Part shown: piece after piece, positions 16,756 to 26,345 of the stretch | Numbering within the stretch: position 1 is the stretch's first letter | Layout: the number at the start of each line of letters is the position of its first letter | Origin: Cohnella faecalis | GTDB taxonomy: Bacteria; Bacillota; Bacilli; Paenibacillales; Paenibacillaceae | Length of the DNA: 64,000 bases | Assembly: GCF_003570905.1 (NCBI RefSeq) | Contig: NZ_QXJM01000029.1 | Span: 124,001-188,000 of the forward strand | Reading direction: 5' to 3' | Made by a program: the position numbers and the translations under genes | Notes under the pieces: model-generated | What the model was told of the DNA's origin: nothing | The model's input: only the letters and a program-made list of their open reading frames with translations | Databases searched by the model: none

Positions 16756-18587
16756 GAAGCTTCACCGATTTCGATGGAATCCCGTACGGTTCGGCAAAAG
16801 CTCTCATCCATTAGCGCCTCCAGCGATACGGGCAACGCCCATGTCCAGTTCCGTCCCCGCTCGGTCCCCGGGCGGTTCAGCCTGTAATTGCCGTAATCGC
16901 CGTCTATAATGCCGAGCAAGCACAAATAATCGACGATCGAAACGATAGACCAAATGGCGTTGGAGGTAATGATGGACCGGATCGCATGCTTTAAGATCTC
17001 GCGGTCGGCTCTCTGTCGCATCGGGCCTTCGAGCTTCATGATCTCCCACAGCTTTTCTTTCTCGCGGTAGCTGTTCAAGTAATCGTGAATAAAGCCTCCG
17101 ATAGCCGCTTCGGGCAAGCCGACAATTTCGGCCACCCGGCTCGGCGAATTCACGGAATCCCTCCATCTCAGCTTGCTGCCTACGGACGTCTTATCGTTGA
17201 ACAGCCTCATCTTCAATTCCGCCTCCGGCAAGCCGTAATTAAAGCAAAATTCCGTAAACATCGAAGCCTCGATCGTCCCGGCCTCGCCCTCCCACCATTC
17301 CGCCCAGAGAGACGTATCGTGATTGGATAGAACCATCACGGTGACGGGGTGAAGCTCGTCCGGAGGAATAAAATCGTGAAGCTCGTCCCATTCCTTGTCC
17401 CAACGCTGGAAGTTGATCGGAGGAATGCCGAGTTCCCTCACGGACGGCGTAAAAGACAAGCATGCAGGCGACAAATTTTCCGCACACAGCAGCATGCTCG
17501 TGCTGCTCAGCATTTGGCTCAGCAGCGATTTCCCCCGCTGCTCGCAATAATCGCTCATCGCCTCGGGATAGAAGAAGCCGTTCAGCCCTTGATTAATATC
17601 GGGCTCGTCCCTTGGAATGCACCACATCCGGAACAAGGCCGATGCCGTATCGAGCCGGGCGATATCATAAAAATTCGCGTTATACCGCAACCGCTGCTTC
17701 AACAGCTCGTCGCCGCTTTCCCGGATCGCATCCCAATTGTAGACAGGCTGGTCTCCCCACCGCTGCCCTTTCTCGTGAGCGGGCTCCGGCGGCAAGCCGG
17801 GAACGAGATCGAGCCGAAAATAATTCCGGCGCTTCCACACGTCCGCGCTGTCCCGGGATACGACGTAGAACATATCTCCCATGAGCAAAATTCCTTTGGC
17901 ATTGGCATAAGCCTTCGCCGCTTTCAATTGCTCGTACAGCTGCCATTGCAGCCATTGTACAAACCGGATTCTCACTTCGTGCTTTCGAGCGAACTCGCGC
18001 AGCGTCAACGGATCGGCTTCCCTGTAGCTAGGCTCCCAATTCTCCCACGTATCTTGCGAATACTCGAATTTCAAGGCCGTATACAACGCGTAATCATCGA
18101 GCCAATAGACGTTGTTCTCAACGAATTCGGCATAAGCGGCATTCTCTGTGCCTAACGAGTACTCGCGGAATATCTCGTACAAAGCGTTGATTTTCTCATG
18201 CTTGACATCGTACTCGATGTAGCCGCACCCGGTAGGATAACGCTCTTGAATCCGGCGTATGACCGGCTCCAGCTTTTCCGGGGGAACGCCGATTAGACGA
18301 TCCAGAGCCATATACATCGGATCGATCGCAAACAAGCTGAAAGTGGAATAAGGGGAATTGTAATAATCGTTAATCGGCAGCAATTGAAGAATCGTGTGCC
18401 CCGTTCGTTCGCACCAATCCGCCGCCAGCTTCAAATCTTCCAAATCGCCGATACCTGCGGTTCGCCGGGAATAGAGGCTGGCGAGCGGAAGCAGCGCCCC
18501 GACTCTGCGGTTCGTTCCGATTCGTTGCCACTGCTCCGCCGATCGGCTGCCCAAAAAAGGATCACTTACATAGCTCTGCATTAGCAT
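16752..18587 (-). CDS. 4-alpha-glucanotransferase-like protein (GH77), copy B
   Basis: The 611-residue paralogue of copy A shares the same segments throughout. The acidic residues are kept (RLDTASALFR about 312, CAENLS about 369, LSNHDTSLW about 423), but the His normally following the nucleophile Asp (R-I-D-H) is Thr. The RIDH His belongs to the substrate site, so specificity or rate may be altered. The start at 18587 lies inside the end of the upstream gene (26-base overlap); an ATG two codons later is equally possible. Copy B probably arose by tandem duplication and divergence. Acting as a partner of copy A is a possibility, not shown. Confidence 0.85.
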   Translation of the reverse strand: MLMQSYVSDPFLGSRSAEQWQRIGTNRRVGALLPLASLYSRRTAGIGDLEDLKLAADWCERTGHTILQLLPINDYYNSPYSTFSLFAIDPMYMALDRLIGVPPEKLEPVIRRIQERYPTGCGYIEYDVKHEKINALYEIFREYSLGTENAAYAEFVENNVYWLDDYALYTALKFEYSQDTWENWEPSYREADPLTLREFARKHEVRIRFVQWLQWQLYEQLKAAKAYANAKGILLMGDMFYVVSRDSADVWKRRNYFRLDLVPGLPPEPAHEKGQRWGDQPVYNWDAIRESGDELLKQRLRYNANFYDIARLDTASALFRMWCIPRDEPDINQGLNGFFYPEAMSDYCEQRGKSLLSQMLSSTSMLLCAENLSPACLSFTPSVRELGIPPINFQRWDKEWDELHDFIPPDELHPVTVMVLSNHDTSLWAEWWEGEAGTIEASMFTEFCFNYGLPEAELKMRLFNDKTSVGSKLRWRDSVNSPSRVAEIVGLPEAAIGGFIHDYLNSYREKEKLWEIMKLEGPMRQRADREILKHAIRSIITSNAIWSIVSIVDYLCLLGIIDGDYGNYRLNRPGTERGRNWTWALPVSLEALMDESFCRTVRDSIEIGEAS

Positions 18588-19899
18588 TTCGACTCCTCGA
18601 CAGGACTTTGCCCGAAATAATACCGTTCACCGCCTCCAGCAAATCGTCGGCCTCATAGTCGGGCACGACGCTATACCGGCCGTCCGTTCCTCCCAAGCCC
18701 GTCGCCACTAGCACGGTCGTCACGCCGGCGTTGCGGCCGGTCTCCAAATCTACCGTCGTATCCCCTATCAGGAACGACTGGGCCAAATCAATGTTGTATT
18801 TCTCAGCGGCCTGAGTGAGCATGCCAATAGATGGCTTCCTGCAATCGCATGGGATTTTGTACTTGACATTCTCTTCCGGGTAACCCTTGTCCGGATGATG
18901 CGGACAGTACACGATGTCGTCCACGTACACGCCACGCTCGCCCAGCCGCGTTTCCAATCTGTCGTGAATAAGGCCAAGCTCCTTCTCCGTACACAAGTTT
19001 CTCGCTACGACCGGCTGATTCGTGACGACGATAGCCAAATAAGCGGAATCGTTGGCAAGCTTAAGCGCCTCGACGACGCCGTCCTCGATTTCGAGCTGCT
19101 CCGGACTGGAGACGAGTCCGACGTACTTGTTGAGCGTTCCGTCCCGGTCGAGGAAAATCGCCTTCTGCTTCGACGACAAGTTTTTGGCGCTTACGATACC
19201 GTCTTCCAGATGACGCTGCACGAGAGCGTAGCGGTCTGGAGTTCCCATGTCCTTCATATATTCCGTCGTCCGGTAAGCGCTGATCCGGCCTTCGCCGATT
19301 AAAGCCGCAAGAACGTCCTTTTCCAAATCCTGCTTGGCGTTGTCCGCGATCGTCTCCAGAAGCTCCGGCTCGAATGCGTACACTCCGGCATTTACGCAAT
19401 TGCTGTAGTCGAAATCCCTTTTCTCGTTTTTCCGAAAAATACGTTCCACTCTTCCGGCCGCGTTAACTTTAAGGACGTCGCTGTCGTAAGGATGATTATT
19501 CGGATGAACGGTCAACGTCCCCACTGTGCCTTGAGACCGGTGAAAAGCGGCGAAACGCTCCAGATCCATATCGAACAATACGTCTCCGTAGACGAGCAGA
19601 AAAGAGTCCGTCAACCGCTCCTTCAAAAAAGCCAAAGCTCCCGCCGTCCCAAGCGGCCGCTCTTCCCGGAAGTATTCGATTTTCGCTCCGAAGCTCGCGC
19701 CGTCTTCGAAATACTGTTCGATACGCTCCCCGAGATGTCCCGTAACGATCAGAATGTCCCTGATGCCGTATCTGACGAACAAGCGGATCTGATGCTCCAG
19801 AACGGGCTTGCCGCCTATCGGAATGAGGGGCTTGGGGATTTCCTTCGTAAATTCGCTCAATCGGGTACCCTTACCGCCTGCCATAATAACGGCTTTCAT
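18562..19899 (-). CDS. Fused sugar-1-phosphate nucleotidyltransferase (HddC-like) and heptose bisphosphate phosphatase (GmhB-like)
   Basis: The 445-residue protein has two parts. Residues 1 to about 230 form a nucleotidyltransferase (GGKGTRLSEFTKEIPKPLIP at 9-28). From about 248 a HAD phosphatase follows (FLDRDGTLN, TNQPVVAR, then the GmhB zinc ligands in CPHHPDKG and PCDCRKP, and IGDTTVDLETG). Together they would dephosphorylate heptose-1,7-bisphosphate and activate the 1-phosphate as a nucleotide sugar, GDP by analogy with Aneurinibacillus HddC. The ATG at 19899 overlaps the previous stop as ATGA, which fixes the start. gmhA and hddA at the operon's beginning supply the other steps. Confidence 0.85.
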   Translation of the reverse strand: MKAVIMAGGKGTRLSEFTKEIPKPLIPIGGKPVLEHQIRLFVRYGIRDILIVTGHLGERIEQYFEDGASFGAKIEYFREERPLGTAGALAFLKERLTDSFLLVYGDVLFDMDLERFAAFHRSQGTVGTLTVHPNNHPYDSDVLKVNAAGRVERIFRKNEKRDFDYSNCVNAGVYAFEPELLETIADNAKQDLEKDVLAALIGEGRISAYRTTEYMKDMGTPDRYALVQRHLEDGIVSAKNLSSKQKAIFLDRDGTLNKYVGLVSSPEQLEIEDGVVEALKLANDSAYLAIVVTNQPVVARNLCTEKELGLIHDRLETRLGERGVYVDDIVYCPHHPDKGYPEENVKYKIPCDCRKPSIGMLTQAAEKYNIDLAQSFLIGDTTVDLETGRNAGVTTVLVATGLGGTDGRYSVVPDYEADDLLEAVNGIISGKVLSRSRNANAELCK

Positions 19900-21326
19900 C
19901 CGACCAACATCCTCTCGTATACGTCTGCGTATTGTTTCACGTAAACAGGCCACCCGTGGTTTTCCGACATGCCGTTGGTGACGAGAGTTCTCCACGTATC
20001 CGGACGCTTATAAGCTTCGAGCGCTTTTCGAATCGCATAGAGCATCACTCGCGGATGATACGGCTTGAAGACGAAGCCGTTCCCCGCTCCCGTCGCCTCG
20101 TCGAAAGGCCGGATGCTGTCGTTCAGCCCTCCGACCTGCCGGACGATCGGAACCGCCCCGTAGCGCAGCGCGATCAATTGGCCGATTCCACACGGCTCGT
20201 AGCCGGACGGCATCAAGAACAGATCGGCGCCGGCGTAAGCTTGGTAAGCGAAATCGTTATCGTAGAGCACGAAAGCGAATCGGTCGGGGTGACGGATTGC
20301 CGCTCTGCGGAAAAATTCCTCGTAGACAGCGTCGCCGTTCGAGACGATAACGAACTGCAAGTCCAGCCGCATCAGATCTTCGAAAGCGCTCATGACAAGA
20401 TCGAGTCCCTTCTCCGTCTTAAGCCGGGAGAACAGCGATACGATTGGAACGTCGTCCCTCTGGGGAAAGCCGAGCGCTTGCTGGAGCGCCCTCTTGTTCG
20501 CGAGCTTGAGCTCGGGAGAATTCTCGTCGTAACGGGCATGAATTCGGACATCGGCGGCGGGATTATTGATTTCGGTATCCAAGCCGCACAGAATGCCATA
20601 CAGGTCGTTGCTCCTCCGCTGAACCGTCGCTTCGAGCGTCGATCCGTACTGCTCCGTCGCGATTTCCTTCGCATACGTAGGACTTACGGTCGTCAGCGAA
20701 TCCGCGTGCAGAAGTCCGGCCTTCATGAAGCTGATCTGGTCGTAATAGTCCGCTCCGTTCTCCACCCACTTCTCCCAAGGCACATCCAGGAGCGAGGCGT
20801 TTTCCTTGTCGAATACGCCCTGGTAGCCCAAATTATGCACAGTGAGCAGCGTCTTGACGCCTTCGTAGAACGGCTCTTCCTTATATTTCGTTCTTAGCAG
20901 GAACGGAATCAGACCGGTGTGCCAATCCTGAATGTGCAGAATGCTTGGTCGGAAGCCCGCTTGGGGCAGAGCCTCCAGAACGGCTTTGCAGAAGTAGCCG
21001 AATCGTTCCGCCTCGTCTTCATGACCGTACAGCTCTTTCCTGCCGAAATAGGCAGGGGCGTTCACGAAATAGACGGGCACCCCGTCATAGCTGCCGAATT
21101 CGATGTCGCATTCGTACGACCGTTCGCCCATCGGAATATCGAGGGATGCCGCAACCCGGATATCCGCCGGGTACTCCTTGTAAGGATTGGGAATTCGGGG
21201 AACGATGACCCGAGCGTCCCATCCAAGACCGATCAGGTGCTTGGGCAGCGAGAAATTGAACACTCCCATCGTGCCGGTCGTATACGGATAAAGCTGCGAT
21301 GTTACGAACAGAACCGATTTCTCCAT
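19896..21326 (-). CDS. GT5-like glycosyltransferase (starch/glycogen synthase fold), probably active
   Basis: The 476-residue GT-B protein resembles glycogen synthases: HIQDWHTGLIPFLL, LLTVHNLGYQG, ADSLTTVSPTYAKEI, the donor-phosphate motif SRLKTEKG (about 300) and the EPCGIGQLIALRYG motif (about 377) with its catalytic-region Glu. The N-terminal donor loop is YPYTTGTMG instead of the KxGGL found in ADP-glucose-using enzymes, so the donor is likely different. Since the operon makes a nucleotide-activated heptose, heptosyl transfer is a reasonable guess. It is followed by the hddC-gmhB fusion with ATGA overlap and preceded by its degenerate paralogue 3 bases away. Confidence 0.85.
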   Translation of the reverse strand: MEKSVLFVTSQLYPYTTGTMGVFNFSLPKHLIGLGWDARVIVPRIPNPYKEYPADIRVAASLDIPMGERSYECDIEFGSYDGVPVYFVNAPAYFGRKELYGHEDEAERFGYFCKAVLEALPQAGFRPSILHIQDWHTGLIPFLLRTKYKEEPFYEGVKTLLTVHNLGYQGVFDKENASLLDVPWEKWVENGADYYDQISFMKAGLLHADSLTTVSPTYAKEIATEQYGSTLEATVQRRSNDLYGILCGLDTEINNPAADVRIHARYDENSPELKLANKRALQQALGFPQRDDVPIVSLFSRLKTEKGLDLVMSAFEDLMRLDLQFVIVSNGDAVYEEFFRRAAIRHPDRFAFVLYDNDFAYQAYAGADLFLMPSGYEPCGIGQLIALRYGAVPIVRQVGGLNDSIRPFDEATGAGNGFVFKPYHPRVMLYAIRKALEAYKRPDTWRTLVTNGMSENHGWPVYVKQYADVYERMLVG

Positions 21327-21329
21327 CCT

Positions 21330-22814
21330 TCACTCCCCCTTTCCGACCGAGATGAGCGCCTTCGCGAATTCGCCATCTGCAAGCTCGTCGTATAATTTGG
21401 CATACTCGGCCGCAGCGCGAGCGGCGAAATACTCGTGGCCCATTCCATTCTCCGCCAATACTTGCCACGCTTCGGCGTCGCGATAGAGCCGAAGCGCTTC
21501 CCGCACCGAATGAAGCATGACCTTCTCGTTGGCGTACCGGAAAACAAAGCCCGTTCCTTTACCCGAGTCCGCATCGTACGGCTCGACCGTATCCGCCAGC
21601 CCGCCGACGGATCTGACGATCGGCACCGTGCCGTATCTCATCGCGATCAGCTGTTCAAGCCCGCCGGAATCCGAAGCGGACGGCATCAGATAGATGTCCG
21701 CTCCGGCGAACAGGCGTTTGATCCTTCCCCGTTCATAGGGGAGGAAGCGCAGCTTGCCCTCCTTGCTTGAAGCAGCCTCCGAGAAAAACGCCGCGAACGT
21801 CTCCTCCTCGAACCCGCGGCTGCCCTCTTCCGCCGGCATCACGACCAACTGCATGTCGCTCTTCAAAATATCGGCCAGACTATACCGAAGCAAATCGGCG
21901 CCTCTCTCGCAGCTGAGCTCGGAATGGTAGAGAATAACGGGAACGTCCGCCCTTATAGGCAAGCCCAGCTCCTCTTGCAGCCTCGCCTTGCTGATTCGCT
22001 TGCCTTCCATCCGGCCGATGCCGTAATTCGCGGGCAGCTCCGGGTCGTTCTCCGGGTCCCAGTTCGCCGGATCGATACCGCCTACAATTCCGCGCAGGCG
22101 ATCCCGCCTTGCGTTCACGATGCTCTCCATCGTCATTCCGCCCATTTCCGTACCGATCTCCCGCGCATAAGTCGGACTTACGGTGGTGAGGGCGTCCGCG
22201 TACAACAAGCCTGCCTTCATGAAATTCAACTGCTCATAGTAATCCAGCCCGCTCGCCGACAGAGCCTCCGCATCCAGGTCCAAATGGGCGGCCGCTTCGA
22301 TATCGAAGATCCCTTGGCTGCCGATCGATTGGAACGTATAGACGGTTCGAATCCGATCGGGCTTCCGTCCGTTCTCAAGATCGCTAACATGCTTGAGGTA
22401 AGGAATGAATGCCGCAGGCCAATCCTCGCAATGGATAATGTCCGGCAATCGCTCCATCAAAAGCAATGATTCCAATACCGCCTTGGCGAAAAAGGAATAA
22501 CGTTCCGCATCGTCCATATGGCCGTTGACGTTGTCCTCGTCGAAATAGGAAGGGGCATCGATCCAATAGAAGGGAATGCCGTTTCGGATCGATTGCCTGA
22601 CCGCGCCCTCCACGGTGTCCGAAGCCATCGGAACGGCTATCGTTCCCAACTCGCGGCTCTCTGCCAAAGCTTCGGGCTCCCGATTTCTTCGCAACGGCGT
22701 TATGACTCTCACATCCAGCCCCTTGTCCGCCAATTCCCGTACGATACCGAGGTTCAACGCATTTCTGCCCGCCCCGTCGATATGACCGGTCGCGACAAGG
22801 ATCGTCTTGTTCAT
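21330..22814 (-). CDS. Degenerate GT5-like protein, probable pseudo-glycosyltransferase
   Basis: The 494-residue paralogue of the neighbouring GT5-like enzyme aligns along its whole length (DWPAAFIPYLKHV, ADALTTVSPTYAREI, AGADIYLMPS, VGGLADTVEP). It has lost the key positions: SRLxTEKG is HSELSCERG (about 300) and EPCG is ASDSGG (about 382). The phosphate-binding Arg and Lys and the conserved Glu are therefore missing. The reading frame is intact and well conserved elsewhere, so it is kept for some function such as a regulatory or acceptor-binding subunit. It starts 12 bases after the ABC exporter gene. Confidence 0.85.
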   Translation of the reverse strand: MNKTILVATGHIDGAGRNALNLGIVRELADKGLDVRVITPLRRNREPEALAESRELGTIAVPMASDTVEGAVRQSIRNGIPFYWIDAPSYFDEDNVNGHMDDAERYSFFAKAVLESLLLMERLPDIIHCEDWPAAFIPYLKHVSDLENGRKPDRIRTVYTFQSIGSQGIFDIEAAAHLDLDAEALSASGLDYYEQLNFMKAGLLYADALTTVSPTYAREIGTEMGGMTMESIVNARRDRLRGIVGGIDPANWDPENDPELPANYGIGRMEGKRISKARLQEELGLPIRADVPVILYHSELSCERGADLLRYSLADILKSDMQLVVMPAEEGSRGFEEETFAAFFSEAASSKEGKLRFLPYERGRIKRLFAGADIYLMPSASDSGGLEQLIAMRYGTVPIVRSVGGLADTVEPYDADSGKGTGFVFRYANEKVMLHSVREALRLYRDAEAWQVLAENGMGHEYFAARAAAEYAKLYDELADGEFAKALISVGKGE

Positions 22815-22826
22815 TAATGTGCCTCC

Positions 22827-24575
22827 TCAGCCAGCCGCATCTTTTAATTGAAGTCGATATAATCTTTCGTAGAGTCCTTGTTTGCGGATCAGCTCCTCGT
22901 GTCTGCCTTCCTCGACCGATTGTCCGCGGTCGATGACGTAGATGCGGTCCGCATGCTCGACTGTCGATAGCCGGTGAGCGACCAGAATAACCGTTCTTCC
23001 CTTCGCCAACATTCGAAGCGCATCCTGCACCTGCTTCTCGGATTCCGCATCCAGGGCGGACGTAGGCTCGTCCAGCAATAGAATAGGGGCATTCTTCAGG
23101 AAGGCTCTAGCGATAGCGATCCTCTGCTTCTGCCCTCCCGACAGGCGGCTTCCTCTCTCGCCGATAGCGGTCAAATAGCCGTCCGGCTGTTCCTGAATAA
23201 ACTCGTGGGCGTTGGCCGCCTTCGCCGCCGCTATGATCGCTTCCCTCGAAGCGTCCATATTCCCGTAACGAATATTTTCTTCGATGGTGCCGTCAAACAA
23301 ATACGCTTCCTGCGGAACGTAGGCGATCATATCCCTGACTTCGGATAAGGAGTACGATTGTCCGCTCCTTCCCCAATACTTGACGCTTCCCGACTCGATC
23401 GGATAGAAGCCGAGCAGCAGCTTGACGACCGTACTCTTGCCGCCGCCGCTCGGCCCTACCAGAGCAACCGTCTGCCCTCTTTCGACGGCGAGAGACAGCC
23501 GATCCAACGCAGGCGCGCCCTCTCCGTAACGAAAGACGGCGCCGTCCAGCTCGATCGCTTTTTTCTCGTCCCCCAATAAGGATCGTTCGCTTCCTTCGCG
23601 TTCGACCGGATCGTCCAACAGCTCGAATACGCGGTTCGCCCCGGCCAGCACCCTTTGAACGTCGGTCGCCAAATTACCAGCCTGGGAGAACATGAAGCCG
23701 ATATTGCCTTGAAGCTTGATGAATGCCATTACGGTTCCGAAATCGGTCCCTTTCTTCAACGCCATCGCTCCGCCGACAATGACGATGCCGACGAAGCTCA
23801 AGCTTCCCAGCACGGAATTGACGCTGTCGAGATAAGCGTATTTTCTCGTCCGCTTCGTGCTGAGTCCGGCTACGTCTTCATTGGTCTGGTCGTACTTGCG
23901 TATAATGACGCCTCCGAGGGAGAACATCTTGACGAGCGGTACGCCCGAGATAACGTCGGACAACGCCTGAGTCATCTTCCCCGTTCCTCGCTGGATTTCG
24001 TCGTTGATCTTTCGGAACGAATCGGCGAAGCGGGTGTTGACGTAGAACGTCAAAATTCCAAGAGCGATGGCGAACAGAGCGATGGGCCAATTAAGCGCGA
24101 ACATGGCGATCGCCGCCGCAAAGCCGACTACAACGGCGTAAATGATTCCGCCGAGCGAATCCGCGTACAGATGCTCGATCGTATTGAGATCGTTGGTCAT
24201 GCGCGACAGCATCTCGCCGCTGTGAGTGTTTTCGAACCGGGACATCGGCAGCCGCTGCACGTGACGGAACGTTTGCTGCCGAATATCCGTCATCGTGTAT
24301 CGGATGCTCGCATTGTAACGATAAGTGAGAATGGTGCACAGAAGGCTGGATACGGCCAGCAGCGCGAACGCCGTCCCGATCGATCGGAGCAGGAGCGGCA
24401 TATCGGACCCGACGGCCGCGTTGACGATGTCCTTGTAGATGAATGCCATGAGAATGTTCAAGCCCAGCGCCGCGATCACATTGTTGCCTACAATGCCGAT
24501 CCCGTACGTCCAAGCTCTCGGCTTCATGTAGCTCATCGCGCGCTTGAACTCCTGCCAATATTGCAGCTTTACCAT
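22827..24575 (-). CDS. ABC exporter half-transporter 1 (fused membrane and ATPase domains)
   Basis: The 582-residue protein has an N-terminal six-helix exporter domain (about 1-310). An ATPase domain follows, with Walker A GPSGGGKST (about 375), the signature LSGGQKQRIAIARAF, Walker [13 protein letters not shown] and the His-loop AHRLST. It starts at the ATG 24575 after GGAGGGGG, overlapping the stop of transporter 2 as ATGGTAA, so the pair is translationally coupled and probably acts as a heterodimer. No peptidase or lantibiotic domain is present. Position in a sugar-nucleotide/glycosyltransferase operon suggests export of a glycan, glycolipid or small glycoconjugate. Confidence 0.9.
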   Translation of the reverse strand: MVKLQYWQEFKRAMSYMKPRAWTYGIGIVGNNVIAALGLNILMAFIYKDIVNAAVGSDMPLLLRSIGTAFALLAVSSLLCTILTYRYNASIRYTMTDIRQQTFRHVQRLPMSRFENTHSGEMLSRMTNDLNTIEHLYADSLGGIIYAVVVGFAAAIAMFALNWPIALFAIALGILTFYVNTRFADSFRKINDEIQRGTGKMTQALSDVISGVPLVKMFSLGGVIIRKYDQTNEDVAGLSTKRTRKYAYLDSVNSVLGSLSFVGIVIVGGAMALKKGTDFGTVMAFIKLQGNIGFMFSQAGNLATDVQRVLAGANRVFELLDDPVEREGSERSLLGDEKKAIELDGAVFRYGEGAPALDRLSLAVERGQTVALVGPSGGGKSTVVKLLLGFYPIESGSVKYWGRSGQSYSLSEVRDMIAYVPQEAYLFDGTIEENIRYGNMDASREAIIAAAKAANAHEFIQEQPDGYLTAIGERGSRLSGGQKQRIAIARAFLKNAPILLLDEPTSALDAESEKQVQDALRMLAKGRTVILVAHRLSTVEHADRIYVIDRGQSVEEGRHEELIRKQGLYERLYRLQLKDAAG

Positions 24576-26325
24576 GCGACCCCCTCCGCCAAGGAGAACA
24601 CATTCTGCTTCTCGCATAGCTCCCTGTACCATTGATTCGTCTGCAGCAGCTCCCGGTGCGTTCCTCGGCTTACCGCCCTTCCTTTGTTCATGACAATGAT
24701 TTCGTCCGCCTCCATAATCGTGGAGAGCCTGTGAGCGATAACCAGAACGGTGCGATTGGCGACAAGCCGCTCAAGCGCGGCCTGCACCTGCGCTTCCGCA
24801 TGGGCGTCCAGCGCCGAAGTAGGCTCGTCCAGCACGAGAATGGGCGCATTCTTGAGGAAAGCTCTCGCGATCGCGAGGCGCTGACGTTGACCTCCCGACA
24901 GCGTAGCTCCGCGTTCCCCCACCATCGTATCGTAGCCGAGAGGCCATTCGCGGATGAACTCGTCGGCATGAGCCATTCGCGCCGCTTCGATAACCTCGTC
25001 TCTCGTAGCGTTCAGATTTCCGTAAGAGATATTCTCGAACACCGAGCACGGGAACAAGAACGAATCCTGCGACACGACGGAAACTCTCGCCCTCGCCTCC
25101 CTTATATCCCATTGCTTCAGTTCTCCGCCGAAGATCGAAATCAATCCCTCGTAATCCTCGTAGAAGCCGCAGAGCAGCTTCGTGACCGTGCTTTTTCCGC
25201 ATCCGCTCGGCCCTACCAGAGCGGTAATTTTGTTCTTCTGCAGAACGGCGTCGAAATCGATTAGCGCTGGCTCCCGCTCCTCGTACGAGAAGCTTACCTT
25301 CTTGAATTCCACCATGCGCCCGTCGTTCTCCTCGGCGTATACGTTCCCGTTTTTGCGTTCTTCCGGCTCCTCCGCGATTTCGACGACTCGCTTGGCGGAT
25401 TTGATCGTCACTTGAATGCTGACGATCAATCCGGGGATGCTGGACAATGGGCGATCAGAAAGCCGAGAAGATAGGTGAAAGCGAGCAGCTCTCCCGGCGT
25501 GATTTGCCCCTTCACCGTCATGTAACCGCCGTACAGAACGCAGCTCATCTGGGGGACGACTCCGAGCACCATCGAGATCGGAGCGATGAACAAGCATCTC
25601 CAATCCGTCTTGAGCTTCTTGTCCATAATATCGTCCGTGACTTCCTTGAACTTATCGAAGAGAACGGGCTCAAGCTTGTACGCCTTGATCGTGGCGATCC
25701 CGCCGGTAACGTCCTGGATCGTCGCGTTGAACTTCGCGAAGCCCTCCTGAAGCTGGACGGCATAGGCGCTGACCGCCTTCCCGAGCCTCTTCGCGGCGAT
25801 CATGCTCGCGGGAAGCAGAATAATGCTGGCCAGCAGCAGCTTCCAGTTGAGCCAGAACAAATATACGCTTACTCCGGCGATGGCCAGCGGAGTGTAGATC
25901 ATGTTGGCGATCTGCCACTCCACGAACCCTTGAACCGCCCCGACGTCGTTATTCAGCCGCGACAGCAGGTCTCCCGAATGACGCTTCTCCAAGTAGGCCG
26001 CCGGCAAATTGGCCAAACGATAAGCCAATTTCCGGCGGACGTCCCGAATGACTTGCACTCCCAGATGGCCGGAGTAGTACTTGATGACGTATCTGACTGC
26101 ACAGCCCGAGAGAAGAATGAGAACAATTGTCAATACTGATGTCGTGAAGCCGGACGAATCGCCCGCGATAGCGTGATCCACGATTCCCTTCAAATAGCGG
26201 GCTTGAAAAATATCGAAGAACGTTCCAAAAACGGCGCCGAACAAACAAAGCGACACTTCGAGCGGATAGGGCTTGACGAGGGAAAGCAGGAAAGCAACGA
26301 CTTTGCCCGTCTTCACGTTGTCCAT
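24569..26325 (-). CDS. ABC exporter half-transporter 2, interrupted by one frameshift
   Basis: The membrane domain is read from 26325 to about 25450 (MDNVKTGKVVAFLLSLVKPYP, six helices, SGDLLSRLNNDVGAVQG). The ATPase domain continues in another frame to 24569 (Walker [44 protein letters not shown]). Adding one base at the GGG run 25449-25451 restores the join as LIAPLSSIPGLIVSIQV and gives a normal 585-residue exporter. The clean junction and intact flanks suggest a sequence error rather than decay. It is adjacent and coupled to half-transporter 1. Confidence 0.85.
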
Positions 26326-26345
26326 CGCGATTTCCCCTCCGCCGC

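Noticed and set aside
19896..22814. Ordinary glycogen operon (glgA)
   Set aside because: The KxGGL ADP-glucose loop is absent, one copy lacks catalytic residues, and no glgB, glgC, glgD or glgP is present; heptose genes surround them.
24569..26325. Two separate genes: an orphan membrane protein and an orphan ATPase
   Set aside because: The two parts join in a normal exporter by one base, and the N-terminal 60 residues of the second frame are not protein-like.
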